Shown here: positions 27,510 to 36,100 of the stretch, piece by piece
Position numbering within the stretch: position 1 is the first letter of the stretch
Layout of the letters: every line of letters starts with the position of its first letter
NCBI GenBank assembly: GCA_963666965.1
Contig: OY762939.1
Location: 620,001 to 684,000 of the forward strand
DNA length: 64,000 nt
Direction: 5' to 3'
DNA from: Proruminimicrobium sp963666965
GTDB lineage: Bacteria; Elusimicrobiota; Endomicrobiia; Endomicrobiales; Endomicrobiaceae
Position numbers and translations under genes: made by a program
The notes under the pieces: generated by a model
The model's input: only the letters and a program-made list of their open reading frames with translations
Databases searched by the model: none
What the model was told of the DNA's origin: nothing

Positions 27510-28724
27510 ATGATACAGACACCAAAATCTTTAACTCTTCACATAGGAATATTCGGCAGAACAAACGTCGGCAAATCAACGCTTGTAAATTATATTACAG
27601 ACCAAAAAACTTCCATAGTTTCAAGCGTGCCGGGAACAACTACAGATTCCGTATTTAAAACTATGGAACTTCTTCCGATAGGTCCGGTAACGCTTATAGA
27701 TACGGCAGGGCTTGACGATACGTCCGTTCTTGCAAAAGAAAGAATAGAAAAAACAAACCATATATTTACCATGGCGGACGTCGCCGTTATAGTGGCCGAA
27801 CCAAATGAATGGACGGAATATGAAAAAAATCTTACAGCAGAACTTTCTTCAAGAAAAACGCCTGTGATGATACTTGTAAATAATTATAAAAATATTGAAC
27901 TTAACAATAATTTCATATCCGAAATTTCAAAATATAAATACCAGGTTTCTTCTCTTGCAAAAGGGGACAGAGACGCTTTTTTGAATGAATTTAAAAAAAT
28001 AATATTTGAAATAACTCCCGATGAGATTTTAAATAATCTGCCGCTCACAGACGTTATAATAAAAAAATATCAGACGGTTGTTTTGGTTGTTCCTATTGAT
28101 TTGGGTGCGCCTAAGGGAAGGATTATTCTTCCGCAGGTCCAGATGATAAGGGCAATACTGGATGTAAACGCCATAGCTCTTATAGTAAAAGACAGCGAGC
28201 TTCAGCAGTGCCTTGATAATTTTAAAACGCCTCCGGATCTTGTGATATGTGATTCTCAGGTAGTTAAAAAAGTTACCGATATTGTTCCTAAAAATATAAA
28301 AGTCACGACGTTTTCAATTATATTTACGGCAAACAGAGCCGATATATCGCAAATGATGAACGGAATTGAAAAAATAAAAAATTTAAAACCCGGCGATAAA
28401 ATACTTATAGCAGAAGCATGCACCCATCATGCAAGCGCAGATGATATCGGAAGAATTAAAATTCCCAATCTTGTAAAAAAATATCTCGGTTTTGACGTTC
28501 ATTTCGACGTTACGGCAGGACACGAATATCCTAAAAATATAAAAGATTATGCTCTTGTTATACACTGCGGCGGATGCATGATAAATAAAAAACAGATGGT
28601 TTCAAGAATGAATTATGCAGTTGAAAATAATGTTCCCGTCACAAATTACGGTATAGTCCTTTCTTTTGTCAACGGAGTTCTTGAAAGAGTAATTGAACCT
28701 TTCAAATCTCTTATTTTGAAATAA
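27510..28724 (+). CDS. hydF: FeFe hydrogenase maturation GTPase HydF
   Basis: 404 residues. HydF is the scaffold on which the 2Fe subcluster is built and passed to the hydrogenase. The GTPase domain has GRTNVGKST (~17) and DTAGLDD; the C-terminal cluster site has CTHHA (~304) and HCGGC (~352), matching CxH...HCxxC. An upstream in-frame start at 27405 is rejected because it would overlap the SPASM gene by 104 bases; IQTPKSLTLHIGIFGRTNV from 27510 is the usual N-terminus. The 3' end overlaps the convergent flavin reductase gene by 14 bases. Confidence 0.95.
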   Translation: MIQTPKSLTLHIGIFGRTNVGKSTLVNYITDQKTSIVSSVPGTTTDSVFKTMELLPIGPVTLIDTAGLDDTSVLAKERIEKTNHIFTMADVAVIVAEPNEWTEYEKNLTAELSSRKTPVMILVNNYKNIELNNNFISEISKYKYQVSSLAKGDRDAFLNEFKKIIFEITPDEILNNLPLTDVIIKKYQTVVLVVPIDLGAPKGRIILPQVQMIRAILDVNAIALIVKDSELQQCLDNFKTPPDLVICDSQVVKKVTDIVPKNIKVTTFSIIFTANRADISQMMNGIEKIKNLKPGDKILIAEACTHHASADDIGRIKIPNLVKKYLGFDVHFDVTAGHEYPKNIKDYALVIHCGGCMINKKQMVSRMNYAVENNVPVTNYGIVLSFVNGVLERVIEPFKSLILK

Positions 28725-29217
28725 AAGTAGGTGCGTTTTTGGGGGTAAGGCCTTTTTTGACTTTATGATAATAATCGTAGGTCATTGAAGGTTTATCGTT
28801 TAAAACTGCGGCGTTTGTCAGTTTTCCTAAAAAGACTGTATGAGTTTCTGTGTCCAAAACGGAAATTATGTCGGCTTCAAAATAAGCGTTTGCAAAGTCT
28901 GTTACAATCGGGATTGAATTTTGCCCGTTTATGAAATTAGTTCCTGCAAACTTGTCAAAATCCCTTGAGCTTCTGAATCCGAATTTTCCTATAAACTCAA
29001 AAGATGCTTCTTCGGTAAGGCATGAAACTGCAAATTTCCGGCTTTTTTCAAGAAGAAAATGAGTGTTATTTTGTTTAGATATGCTTATTGCAATAGTAGC
29101 AGGATCTGAAGTTATCTGGAAAACGGTGTTGGCTGTCTGTCCGCCTGATTTGCCTTCAAAACTTGAAGTTATTAAGAACATTCCGTAATGTATTTTCGTC
29201 AAAGCTTTTTTGTCCAT
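28711..29217 (-). CDS. Flavin reductase-like FMN-binding split-barrel protein
   Basis: 168 residues of the flavin reductase (DIM6/NTAB) superfamily. Features: LTKIHYGMFLITS, the TSDPATIAISISKQNNTH stretch with its conserved substrate-binding pattern, KFAVSCLTEEA, and FGFRSSRDFDKF. Anaerobe members act as flavoprotein domains paired with rubredoxin or as FMN reductases. A role in oxygen or redox stress is possible but unproved. No rubredoxin is adjacent. It lies 14 bases after the DNA glycosylase gene on the same strand and may be in its transcript. Confidence 0.85.
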   Translation of the reverse strand: MDKKALTKIHYGMFLITSSFEGKSGGQTANTVFQITSDPATIAISISKQNNTHFLLEKSRKFAVSCLTEEASFEFIGKFGFRSSRDFDKFAGTNFINGQNSIPIVTDFANAYFEADIISVLDTETHTVFLGKLTNAAVLNDKPSMTYDYYHKVKKGLTPKNAPTFISK

Positions 29218-29231
29218 TTTGTAAACTCCTT

Positions 29232-29924
29232 TTATTTAAAAATACCGCCGGTCTGCATACACCACAAAAGCAAATCCATATGAGACATTGGAATTTTTAC
29301 TTTTTTGCAGAAGATGTTCATTTTTTCTTCTATTTCAAGATATTTTTTTACGGTCAGCGTTTGCGGTACGTCGTCTATTGCTTTGAATAAGTATAAATTT
29401 TTCAGTATATGGCGGTCAAGGATAGCAAGATTAAGGCCCATACCGATATTTCTTAAAAAGTGTGCGGCTTCCTTATATCCGAATCCTTTTATATTGTCAA
29501 CAAGCCATTTTCTTAATTCAAAATCGTTTTCAAAAGATAAAATTTTATCTTTGATTTTTATTTTACCTTTTTCGGTAAAAAGATTTCTTGCTTCAACAAG
29601 ATATTTTGCTTTATTGTTGTGAAATCTTACGCCTGTTATGTTTTTTGCAAGTTCTAAAGGTCCGGCTTTCAGAAGAAGATTTTTTTTATCAAGCGTTTTG
29701 ACGGCCTGCCAGCATGATAATGCTTTTGACTGCGGAGTAAATATGCAGAAAGCAAGCTCCGCGAATATTTCTTCGTCGGATGCGGTTTTTTTTACGGATT
29801 CAAAATGGGAAACTCTGGATTCAAGATCTTTTTTGACCGATTTCCAGAACGATACAAGTTCTTTGGTATTTTTTAAACTGATATTTTTGGAGTGTAAATC
29901 AACGAATTCTATATGTAAAAACAT
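29232..29924 (-). CDS. ogg: 8-oxoguanine DNA glycosylase/AP lyase, Ogg2 (archaeal-type) family
   Basis: 230 residues. A helix-hairpin-helix GPD glycosylase: the hairpin is IKGFGYKEAAHFLRNIG with its Lys as the likely Schiff-base nucleophile, and AILDRHIL carries the catalytic Asp. The protein ends in Lys (GGIFK); in Ogg2 proteins the C-terminal Lys takes part in 8-oxoG recognition. It removes oxidised guanine from DNA. The ATG at 29924 is used because a longer frame would run through both tRNA genes. That ATG is 15 bases from the 3' end of tRNA-Glu and has no clear Shine-Dalgarno site. Confidence 0.85.
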   Translation of the reverse strand: MFLHIEFVDLHSKNISLKNTKELVSFWKSVKKDLESRVSHFESVKKTASDEEIFAELAFCIFTPQSKALSCWQAVKTLDKKNLLLKAGPLELAKNITGVRFHNNKAKYLVEARNLFTEKGKIKIKDKILSFENDFELRKWLVDNIKGFGYKEAAHFLRNIGMGLNLAILDRHILKNLYLFKAIDDVPQTLTVKKYLEIEEKMNIFCKKVKIPMSHMDLLLWCMQTGGIFK

Positions 29925-29938
29925 TGTGTTTTCAGGAG

Positions 29939-30010
29939 CGCCCCCAAGGAGAATTGAACTCCTGCTGCATGATTGAAAATCATGTGTCCTAACCCCTAGA
30001 CGATGGGGGC
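29939..30010 (-). tRNA. tRNA-Glu (anticodon TTC)
   Basis: 72 bases on the minus strand. Acceptor arms GCCCCCA and TGGGGGC, anticodon loop TTTTCAA between CATGA and TCATG, T-arm AGGAG-TTCAATT-CTCCT, discriminator G. The CCA end is not encoded. Confidence 0.96.
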
Positions 30011-30020
30011 ACTTTAAGAG

Positions 30021-30093
30021 TGAGCCCGGCGCGACTTGAACGCGCGACAGCTTCATTAAAAGTGAAGTGCTCTACCAACTGAGCTACGGGCCC
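30021..30093 (-). tRNA. tRNA-Lys (anticodon TTT)
   Basis: 73 bases on the minus strand. Acceptor arms GGGCCCG and CGGGCTC, D-arm GCTC-AGTTGGTA-GAGC, anticodon loop CTTTTAA between CTTCA and TGAAG, T-loop TTCAAGT, discriminator A. CCA is not encoded. It is ten bases from tRNA-Glu, so the two are cut from one transcript. Confidence 0.96.
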
Positions 30094-30138
30094 TTAAATA
30101 CGCACAAAAAATGCCATGTAATACTGACAATGTCAAAG

Positions 30139-30167
30139 AGTCTATCAAAATTTAAAAATCTTGTCAA
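30139..30167 (-). promoter_or_regulatory. Promoter of the tRNA-Lys/tRNA-Glu/ogg transcript
   Basis: Minus-strand TTGACA (30167-30162), 17-base spacer, TAGACT (30144-30139). A second TTGACA (30136-30131) lies nearer the tRNA but has a poor -10. Confidence 0.6.
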
Positions 30168-30176
30168 ACGAAATAC

Positions 30177-30205
30177 TTTATTTGAAAATTTAAATATATT
30201 ATAAT
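30177..30205 (+). promoter_or_regulatory. Promoter of the ftsH-like operon
   Basis: TATAAT at 30200-30205, with a weak -35 (TTTATT, 30177-30182) at 17 bases. It is back to back with the tRNA promoter. Confidence 0.5.
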
Positions 30206-30260
30206 ACTCAGAACTTAAATTTAAATGCTTCAAAAAAATACTTGGGCGGAGTTTTATAAA

Positions 30261-31925
30261 ATGAAAAAATTAAAAATATTTTTGATGGATAACTGGGGAA
30301 AAATCGCAATCATTTTCGGAGTTATAATGTTGATGATTCTTTCCGTTTGGGGCTTGAGCCGTCTAGAATCATTTTACAGAAATATGACTCTTGCAACTCT
30401 TCCGGTACAGTTGTTTATAGGTGCAATTCACGCAATGATTTTTGTCGGCATGTACCTGTATTTTTTTAGAGGGGCATTCGGCAAGGTCAAAAAAAATAAA
30501 ATCAAAGCCGGAGACATAAACGTAAAATTCAGCGATGTCGTCGGTCTTGAAGCTGTTAAGAAAGAAGCGATGGAAGTTGTGCAGCTTATAAAAGATGCTC
30601 CGAGAATAAAAAAAATAGGCGGCAAAATAGTTAAGGGAATTCTTTTGATGGGACCTCCGGGCTGCGGAAAAACTTTGCTTGCAAAAGCAATTGCGACGGA
30701 AGCAAAAATGCCGTTTTTATCAATGTCGGGAAGCGAGTTTGTTGAAGTTTTTGTGGGAGTCGGAGCTTCAAGAGTCAGACAGCTTTTTGAAAAAGCAAGA
30801 AAACTTGCCTACGCCGAAGGCGCATGTATTCTTTTCATAGATGAAGTTGAAGTAATAGGCCGCGGCAGAACGTTTTCATACATGGGCGGCGGAGAAGAAA
30901 CCAACAGTACTCAGAATCAGCTTCTGGTTGAGCTTGACGGACTTGAAAGCAGAAAGCATAATATTATTGTAATAGCCGCTACAAATGCAAACGAAAGCGT
31001 TTTAGATAAGGCTTTGTTAAGGCCCGGACGATTTGACAGAAAAATTTATATAAATCTGCCTAACTTGAAGGAAAGAGAAGATTTGTTTAAGTTTTATCTT
31101 AAAAAAGTTAAAGCCGACAGCAATATAGATGTTGCAAGACTTGCAAAAAAGTCTGTTTATAAATCGCCTGCAGAAATAGAAAATATAATAAAAGAATCAG
31201 CTTTAATAGCTACCAGAAAAGGACAGGACATTATAACCATGGATGATATTTCAGATTCTATGGACAGAATAGATCTGGGACTTGAAAGCCACATTACTAT
31301 GACCGATAAAGAAAGAGAAATGACGGCTTTTCATGAGGCAGGTCATGCTGTTACGCTTTATTATTTGCATCCTACTGATGACGTATTTAAAGCTACCATA
31401 AAATCGAGAGGGCAGGCACTGGGGCTTGTTTCTCATAATCCGAAAGAAGAACTGCATACGCAGAACAGAGAAAAATTGATAGCCGATATAATAGTAAGTC
31501 TTGCCGGCTACAGCGCTGAAAAAATAAAATACGGAACAACCTCTACGGGAGTCGCATCAGATTTTAAAAAAGCCATGGCGATTGCTCATGCAATGGTTTG
31601 GCAGTTCGGTATGGGAGAAGAAGGTTTTATAGGTGATTTTACGGTTATTCCTTCTGAAAATATGTCCAGCGATTTGAAAGAAAAATTAAATACGCAAACG
31701 ATGAAAATATTGAATTCTTGTCTTGTAAAAGTAAATGAATGTCTTAAAAATGAGTGGGTAATAGTTGATGAGATGGCAAACGCCCTGCTTAACAGGGAAG
31801 AATTGGATTACGACGATATCAACGAAATTTTTGCCAAACACGGCAAAAGCAAAGAACAACCGGTGCTTGATACAAATATTACAATAAGCGCAGATAAAAA
31901 TCTGCAAGAGAGCAAGAATGTTTAA
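30261..31925 (+). CDS. ftsH: FtsH-type membrane AAA+ zinc metalloprotease with minimal periplasmic part
   Basis: 554 residues from the chosen ATG. Two membrane helices (IAIIFGVIMLMILSVWGL and LPVQLFIGAIHAMIFVGMYL) are joined by only ~20 residues, while typical FtsH has ~70 periplasmic residues there. The AAA domain has GPPGCGKTLLAKAIA (~131), Walker B CILFIDEVEVIGRGR, and SRH ATNANESVLDKALLRPGRFDR. The protease has HEAGH (~358) and a third metal ligand in VASDFKKAM. FtsH degrades membrane and soluble proteins as a hexamer. Start: GGAG at 30248-30251 favours 30261 over the in-frame ATG at 30225, which has no such site. It overlaps the lipoprotein gene by 8 bases. Confidence 0.9.
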   Translation: MKKLKIFLMDNWGKIAIIFGVIMLMILSVWGLSRLESFYRNMTLATLPVQLFIGAIHAMIFVGMYLYFFRGAFGKVKKNKIKAGDINVKFSDVVGLEAVKKEAMEVVQLIKDAPRIKKIGGKIVKGILLMGPPGCGKTLLAKAIATEAKMPFLSMSGSEFVEVFVGVGASRVRQLFEKARKLAYAEGACILFIDEVEVIGRGRTFSYMGGGEETNSTQNQLLVELDGLESRKHNIIVIAATNANESVLDKALLRPGRFDRKIYINLPNLKEREDLFKFYLKKVKADSNIDVARLAKKSVYKSPAEIENIIKESALIATRKGQDIITMDDISDSMDRIDLGLESHITMTDKEREMTAFHEAGHAVTLYYLHPTDDVFKATIKSRGQALGLVSHNPKEELHTQNREKLIADIIVSLAGYSAEKIKYGTTSTGVASDFKKAMAIAHAMVWQFGMGEEGFIGDFTVIPSENMSSDLKEKLNTQTMKILNSCLVKVNECLKNEWVIVDEMANALLNREELDYDDINEIFAKHGKSKEQPVLDTNITISADKNLQESKNV

Positions 31926-32688
31926 GGATTTACTGCTTATCGGATGTTGCGCCGTTCTTTTGTCTTCATGCGGTCCCAGCTATCCTAAGGGAACGCTGTT
32001 GCCCGATATTGAAAAACTTGTAAAACAAGAATCGGGCTGCGACAGCAAAGCGTATCTGGTAAAGGATACGCTTTATCTTGATATGCCTATGGACAATATG
32101 GTTTCTTCTGACAATAAAGTGTTTTCTCAGGCGCTCAGCTCTCTTCAAAACGGAATTTTTGCTGTTACAAGAATTGCATTAAGTTCCGATGCCGATGTTA
32201 AAATTATAGTTATTACTGCATTTGATCCTCAATTTAACGTTGCATTGAGAATGCTTCAGAATATAGATGATGTGAAAAGTTATTTTTACCAGCGTATTTC
32301 AAAAGATGATTATGAACAGCGGCAGCTTATAGAAATTGAAGGCTCTGATACGGCCAGACAGTCGGTAGAAGACAAACATCATGTGACTAAAGAAGAATTT
32401 GTCGCAAGACTTATAGTTTCCCAGTTGAATATGCTGGGTAGGACAAATCCGTTTCTGGCGACTGTTATAAATTCAATGAATCTCAAATACTCGCATATGG
32501 AGAACGGGAAAATATTTATACTTTCCGAAGGCATCACAACGGCTGTTTCTGAATCTTTGATGAAAAAATTGATATCCGAAGAATTAAATAAAAATATCAA
32601 AAAGTACAAGCTTTTTTCAATAAAATATGTTAGGATATTATCTAGAAAGGGAACTGTTGTTTTTGAAGTCCCGGCAGTTTTGAAATAG
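31918..32688 (+). CDS. Lipoprotein of unknown function
   Basis: 256 residues. Signal peptide with a lipobox (VLLSSC, Cys at about 18), so it is anchored in a membrane facing the periplasm. The rest has no family I recognise: DTLYLDMPMDNM, IVITAFDPQFNV, and a helical C-terminal half with EEFVARLIVSQLN. The 8-base overlap with ftsH indicates translational coupling. A partner or substrate adaptor for the short-loop FtsH is a reasonable guess, since that FtsH has lost its own periplasmic domain; this is inference. Confidence 0.75.
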   Translation: MFKDLLLIGCCAVLLSSCGPSYPKGTLLPDIEKLVKQESGCDSKAYLVKDTLYLDMPMDNMVSSDNKVFSQALSSLQNGIFAVTRIALSSDADVKIIVITAFDPQFNVALRMLQNIDDVKSYFYQRISKDDYEQRQLIEIEGSDTARQSVEDKHHVTKEEFVARLIVSQLNMLGRTNPFLATVINSMNLKYSHMENGKIFILSEGITTAVSESLMKKLISEELNKNIKKYKLFSIKYVRILSRKGTVVFEVPAVLK

Positions 32689-32702
32689 AGAGTGTAAATG
32701 CT

Positions 32703-33131
32703 ATGAGTAAAGTCTTTTGTTTTATCATCGCTTTGCTTATGCTTCTTGGAAGTGCTTCCCCGTTGATTGCGTTTGAAGTTCAAAAAAACGCATCGTCTTG
32801 TTTTGAGGAATTTGTCGCGGATCAGATTTATAAAAATTTTTCCTCTACGATTTCTGCCGATCAAACAAATTCTTCTGAAAATGCAGCCGCAGTAATTACG
32901 GATGTTTTAAACACGGGATCCCAATTCAATTTTTCAGGAAATCGTTATTGTGACGATAATAAAACAATATTAAAAGATTATGATAATTGCTCGAGCGACG
33001 TTTTGATGTACTGCGATATCTGGCGGCATCGAACACGTCATTGCGGTTTAAGCCAATACGTTATAAATTTAAATTCATTTATTGCCGTAAATACGGTCAG
33101 AGACATGACTGTATATTATAAAGCCGTTTAA
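32703..33131 (+). CDS. Small secreted Cys-containing protein, unknown
   Basis: 142 residues. A clear signal peptide (VFCFIIALLMLLGSASPLIAF) with cleavage near residue 23. The mature part has five Cys (SSCFEE, NRYCDD, DNCSSDVLMYCDIW, TRHCGL), several of which could form disulfides, and no known domain. It lies 14 bases after the lipoprotein gene, so it is probably the last gene of the ftsH operon, which ends at the hairpin overlapping its stop codon. Confidence 0.65.
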   Translation: MSKVFCFIIALLMLLGSASPLIAFEVQKNASSCFEEFVADQIYKNFSSTISADQTNSSENAAAVITDVLNTGSQFNFSGNRYCDDNKTILKDYDNCSSDVLMYCDIWRHRTRHCGLSQYVINLNSFIAVNTVRDMTVYYKAV

Positions 33132-33159
33132 AAAGACTGACAGAAATGTCAGTCTTTTT
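33130..33159 (+). terminator. Rho-independent terminator
   Basis: AAAAAGACTGACA and TGTCAGTCTTTTT form a perfect 13-bp stem with loop GAAA, then TATTTT. It starts inside the stop codon of the secreted protein gene and lies 15 bases before the giant gene start. Confidence 0.9.
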
Positions 33160-33174
33160 ATTTTGGAGTGGGAT

Positions 33175-36100
33175 ATGATAAAAAAACTTTTGTCGGTCTT
33201 AATCGCTTTTGCTCTTTTGGCTCCTTCATTGCCGGCCAATGCGTCTGGGGCATCGGTAAGCCCTTCATCGGGACTTGATGCATTCGGTAAAGTAACATCG
33301 GCCAATTTTTTTAACAGCGATACGGTTGTAATAAACATACAAGACCTTCACAATCATAAAGAAGTTCAGGAAAACACTTATAAACTTTTGAATTATATTT
33401 CAAATAAATATAAAGACGTGGACGTTTATATTGAAGGAGCAAACCGTAATGTAAATATGCCGGAATTCTATAAAAACATAGATAAAAATTCGGCTGATAC
33501 GGTTATGAATGCCCTTTACGGACAAAACATTATAAGCGGCGCCGAATATTTTGGCTATAGTAATAATCGAATTTTAAAACCTCTTGAGGATGATACGGTA
33601 TACGCTGCAAGCATAAAAAATTTCGCATTTTTAATTGAAAATCAGCAAAAGATAAAAGATTTGCTGGAAGTAAAAGAAAAAAATATAAAAATTCTTGCCG
33701 ATAAATATCTCAATACAAACCAAAGAAGAGTTTTAAGATCTTACGGGAAATACCTCGGCAAAAAAATAGATGCGGCTAAGTTTTACGACAGGCTTGATGT
33801 TGAAATTTCCAAAGCCGGCATAAATAAAGAAAAATATATAAATTTCAATCTTTATTCCGACCTTCTAAGACGCAATAAAAAATCGGATAAAGCTAAGGCC
33901 CAGTACCAGCTTCAGGAGCTTCTTGCTGTTTTAAAAAGCAAAGTTTCTTACAGCGAATACAGCGATCTCTTAAAAGATTCAGGCAATCTTGCCGACATAG
34001 GCATGGTTTTTTCATATATAACTGCCAAAGTGCCGGTTTCGCAAAGATATTCAAAGTATCCTGATTTATTCAATTTGATAGATCTTTTTGAACGCACAAG
34101 TCTTATAAGTCCGGTCGAACTTGTTTACGAGGAAGGTCAGATAATAAACGATCTTCTTCTGTCATATTGTAAATATGCTGTGCAGAAAGATGCGGTATTT
34201 TTAAATAATTTTATAAGTATTTATGAAAATCTTCTTTTGGGAAATATAAGTCTTTCGGAATATAAAACTTACAGAGAAAACATCACTCTTTTTTACAAAC
34301 TGTATGGCAAGTATTTTTCAAAAGACGATTTTACGGGACTTATGCCTTATGCCGACGCAGCGATTTCGTTTAATGAATTAAATTTAAAGAGAAATGATAT
34401 TTTCGGCAAAAACCTTTTATCTTCAGGCGATTCCGGCAATGTCTCAAATGCGAAGCCTTTTTTGGGAAGATATGAGAATACCGACAAAATATTAAAAAAT
34501 CTTCCGAATGCAAAAAAAATAAAAGTAGTTGTTGCCGGAGGATTCCATACTTCAGGCATAAATAAAATATTGTATGACAATAAAGTTTCATATATTTCGA
34601 TTATTCCTAAAATAACATCCCGAAACGACGGATACAAGAATCGTTATTTCAGCGATATCGCCGCCCAGGCAGCAGCCGATAAAAATGCAATAGCGGCAAT
34701 GCCGATGGCTGAAAAATATCCGGCGCCTTTTGCAAAAGATCTGGCCGAGATTATTTATTCGTTAAGACAATCAGGCAAAAACTGGCAGGAAATATCTTCA
34801 ATATTCAATCAGCTCATCAAAGAAAGAGGGTTTGAACAGTCGGTCAGGTTCTCATACGATGCCGGCAGGGAAAAAGCTTCATTTGAAATAAAGAAAACGG
34901 ACGGCAAATTAAGGACAATTAAATACAAAAAGGGCAATATTGAGGTTGACGGCCAAAAGATTCAAAGCGCCACGGCGCTTGGAACAAATTTAAAAATGCT
35001 TATAGTGCAGGCGTTAAAAACGTCTGAAATAAGAAAATATCCGCAATTTAGAGAAAATGATTATCTGGCCAGAGCGTTATTTCTGCTTGATACGCAGGGT
35101 GTATTGCTTCCGAGCATAAGAGAGGCTGTGTTAGGTTATTTATTCTTTTTTGAAACAGACAATTCGGAATTTGAATATGAATCGGTGGTAAAAGACGCGT
35201 TGATCAAAAAAGGCATAAATGATTTTAATATTGTAATAGGCAAATATCCTTATCTTATAGGCAAAAAGGACGATACTTTCGGACACAGTACGGAATACGG
35301 CTGTCTGGCTTATGTTGATTATGATAAAAAAACATTCTTCATTCATTCCGATTTAATAGAGTATTTAAAAAATGACGTCAAGGCTATGAGCAAAAAAGAA
35401 GCTGAAAAAAGAATAAAAGATTTTTTCCAAAGTCTGGTAATACATGAAATGCTTGAAAAATCTGCTCTTTCGGGAAAGTTTGCAAAATTTAACGACTATC
35501 TTTTAAAAAAACAGCTTCCATATTCTACCTCGTCATTTCACAGATTTTTAAACAGCAGGCATGCGGAAGGAGTCATAAGCTCTGATGAAATAAAAAATCA
35601 AAAAGAACTTCTTATAGATCTTTCAAATGTTATTCATGATGTAAATTACGGACGCTCAGAATACGGAGACGTAATTTCAATAGTTCAGGCTGCAGCCGCC
35701 TATGAGCCTTCCGTAAAATCGGATTGGCTTGCAATAAGATCCGGCAATATGCAGAAAATAAATCAGTATTCCGGAACTTTGGCGGATTCTATTTTTGAAC
35801 AGATAGAAAACCAGCCGGATTTCCGCGGAGAATATGTTATTGCCTACAGGAAGTCATCGACTCAGAAATATATGCAGGAAATAGTCAAAAGCATAGAGTA
35901 TGAATTAAGAGCCAAAAAAAAATCTATAAAAATAAAGATAGTTGAAGTCGAGGAAATATCTTCCGACGACAAATCAAAAACGGGAAGATTTAGTGTTGAA
36001 AATGAAGCTGATATAAAAGATAAAAAAATATTTTTTGTTGATGATATTATCTCAAAAAAAAGCAATACGTTTAACGGTATTTACGAGTATTTTAAAAACA

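Noticed and set aside
29925..30056. N-terminal extension of the glycosylase frame to 30056
   Set aside because: It reads through tRNA-Glu and part of tRNA-Lys; both tRNAs fold perfectly, so the extension is not coding.
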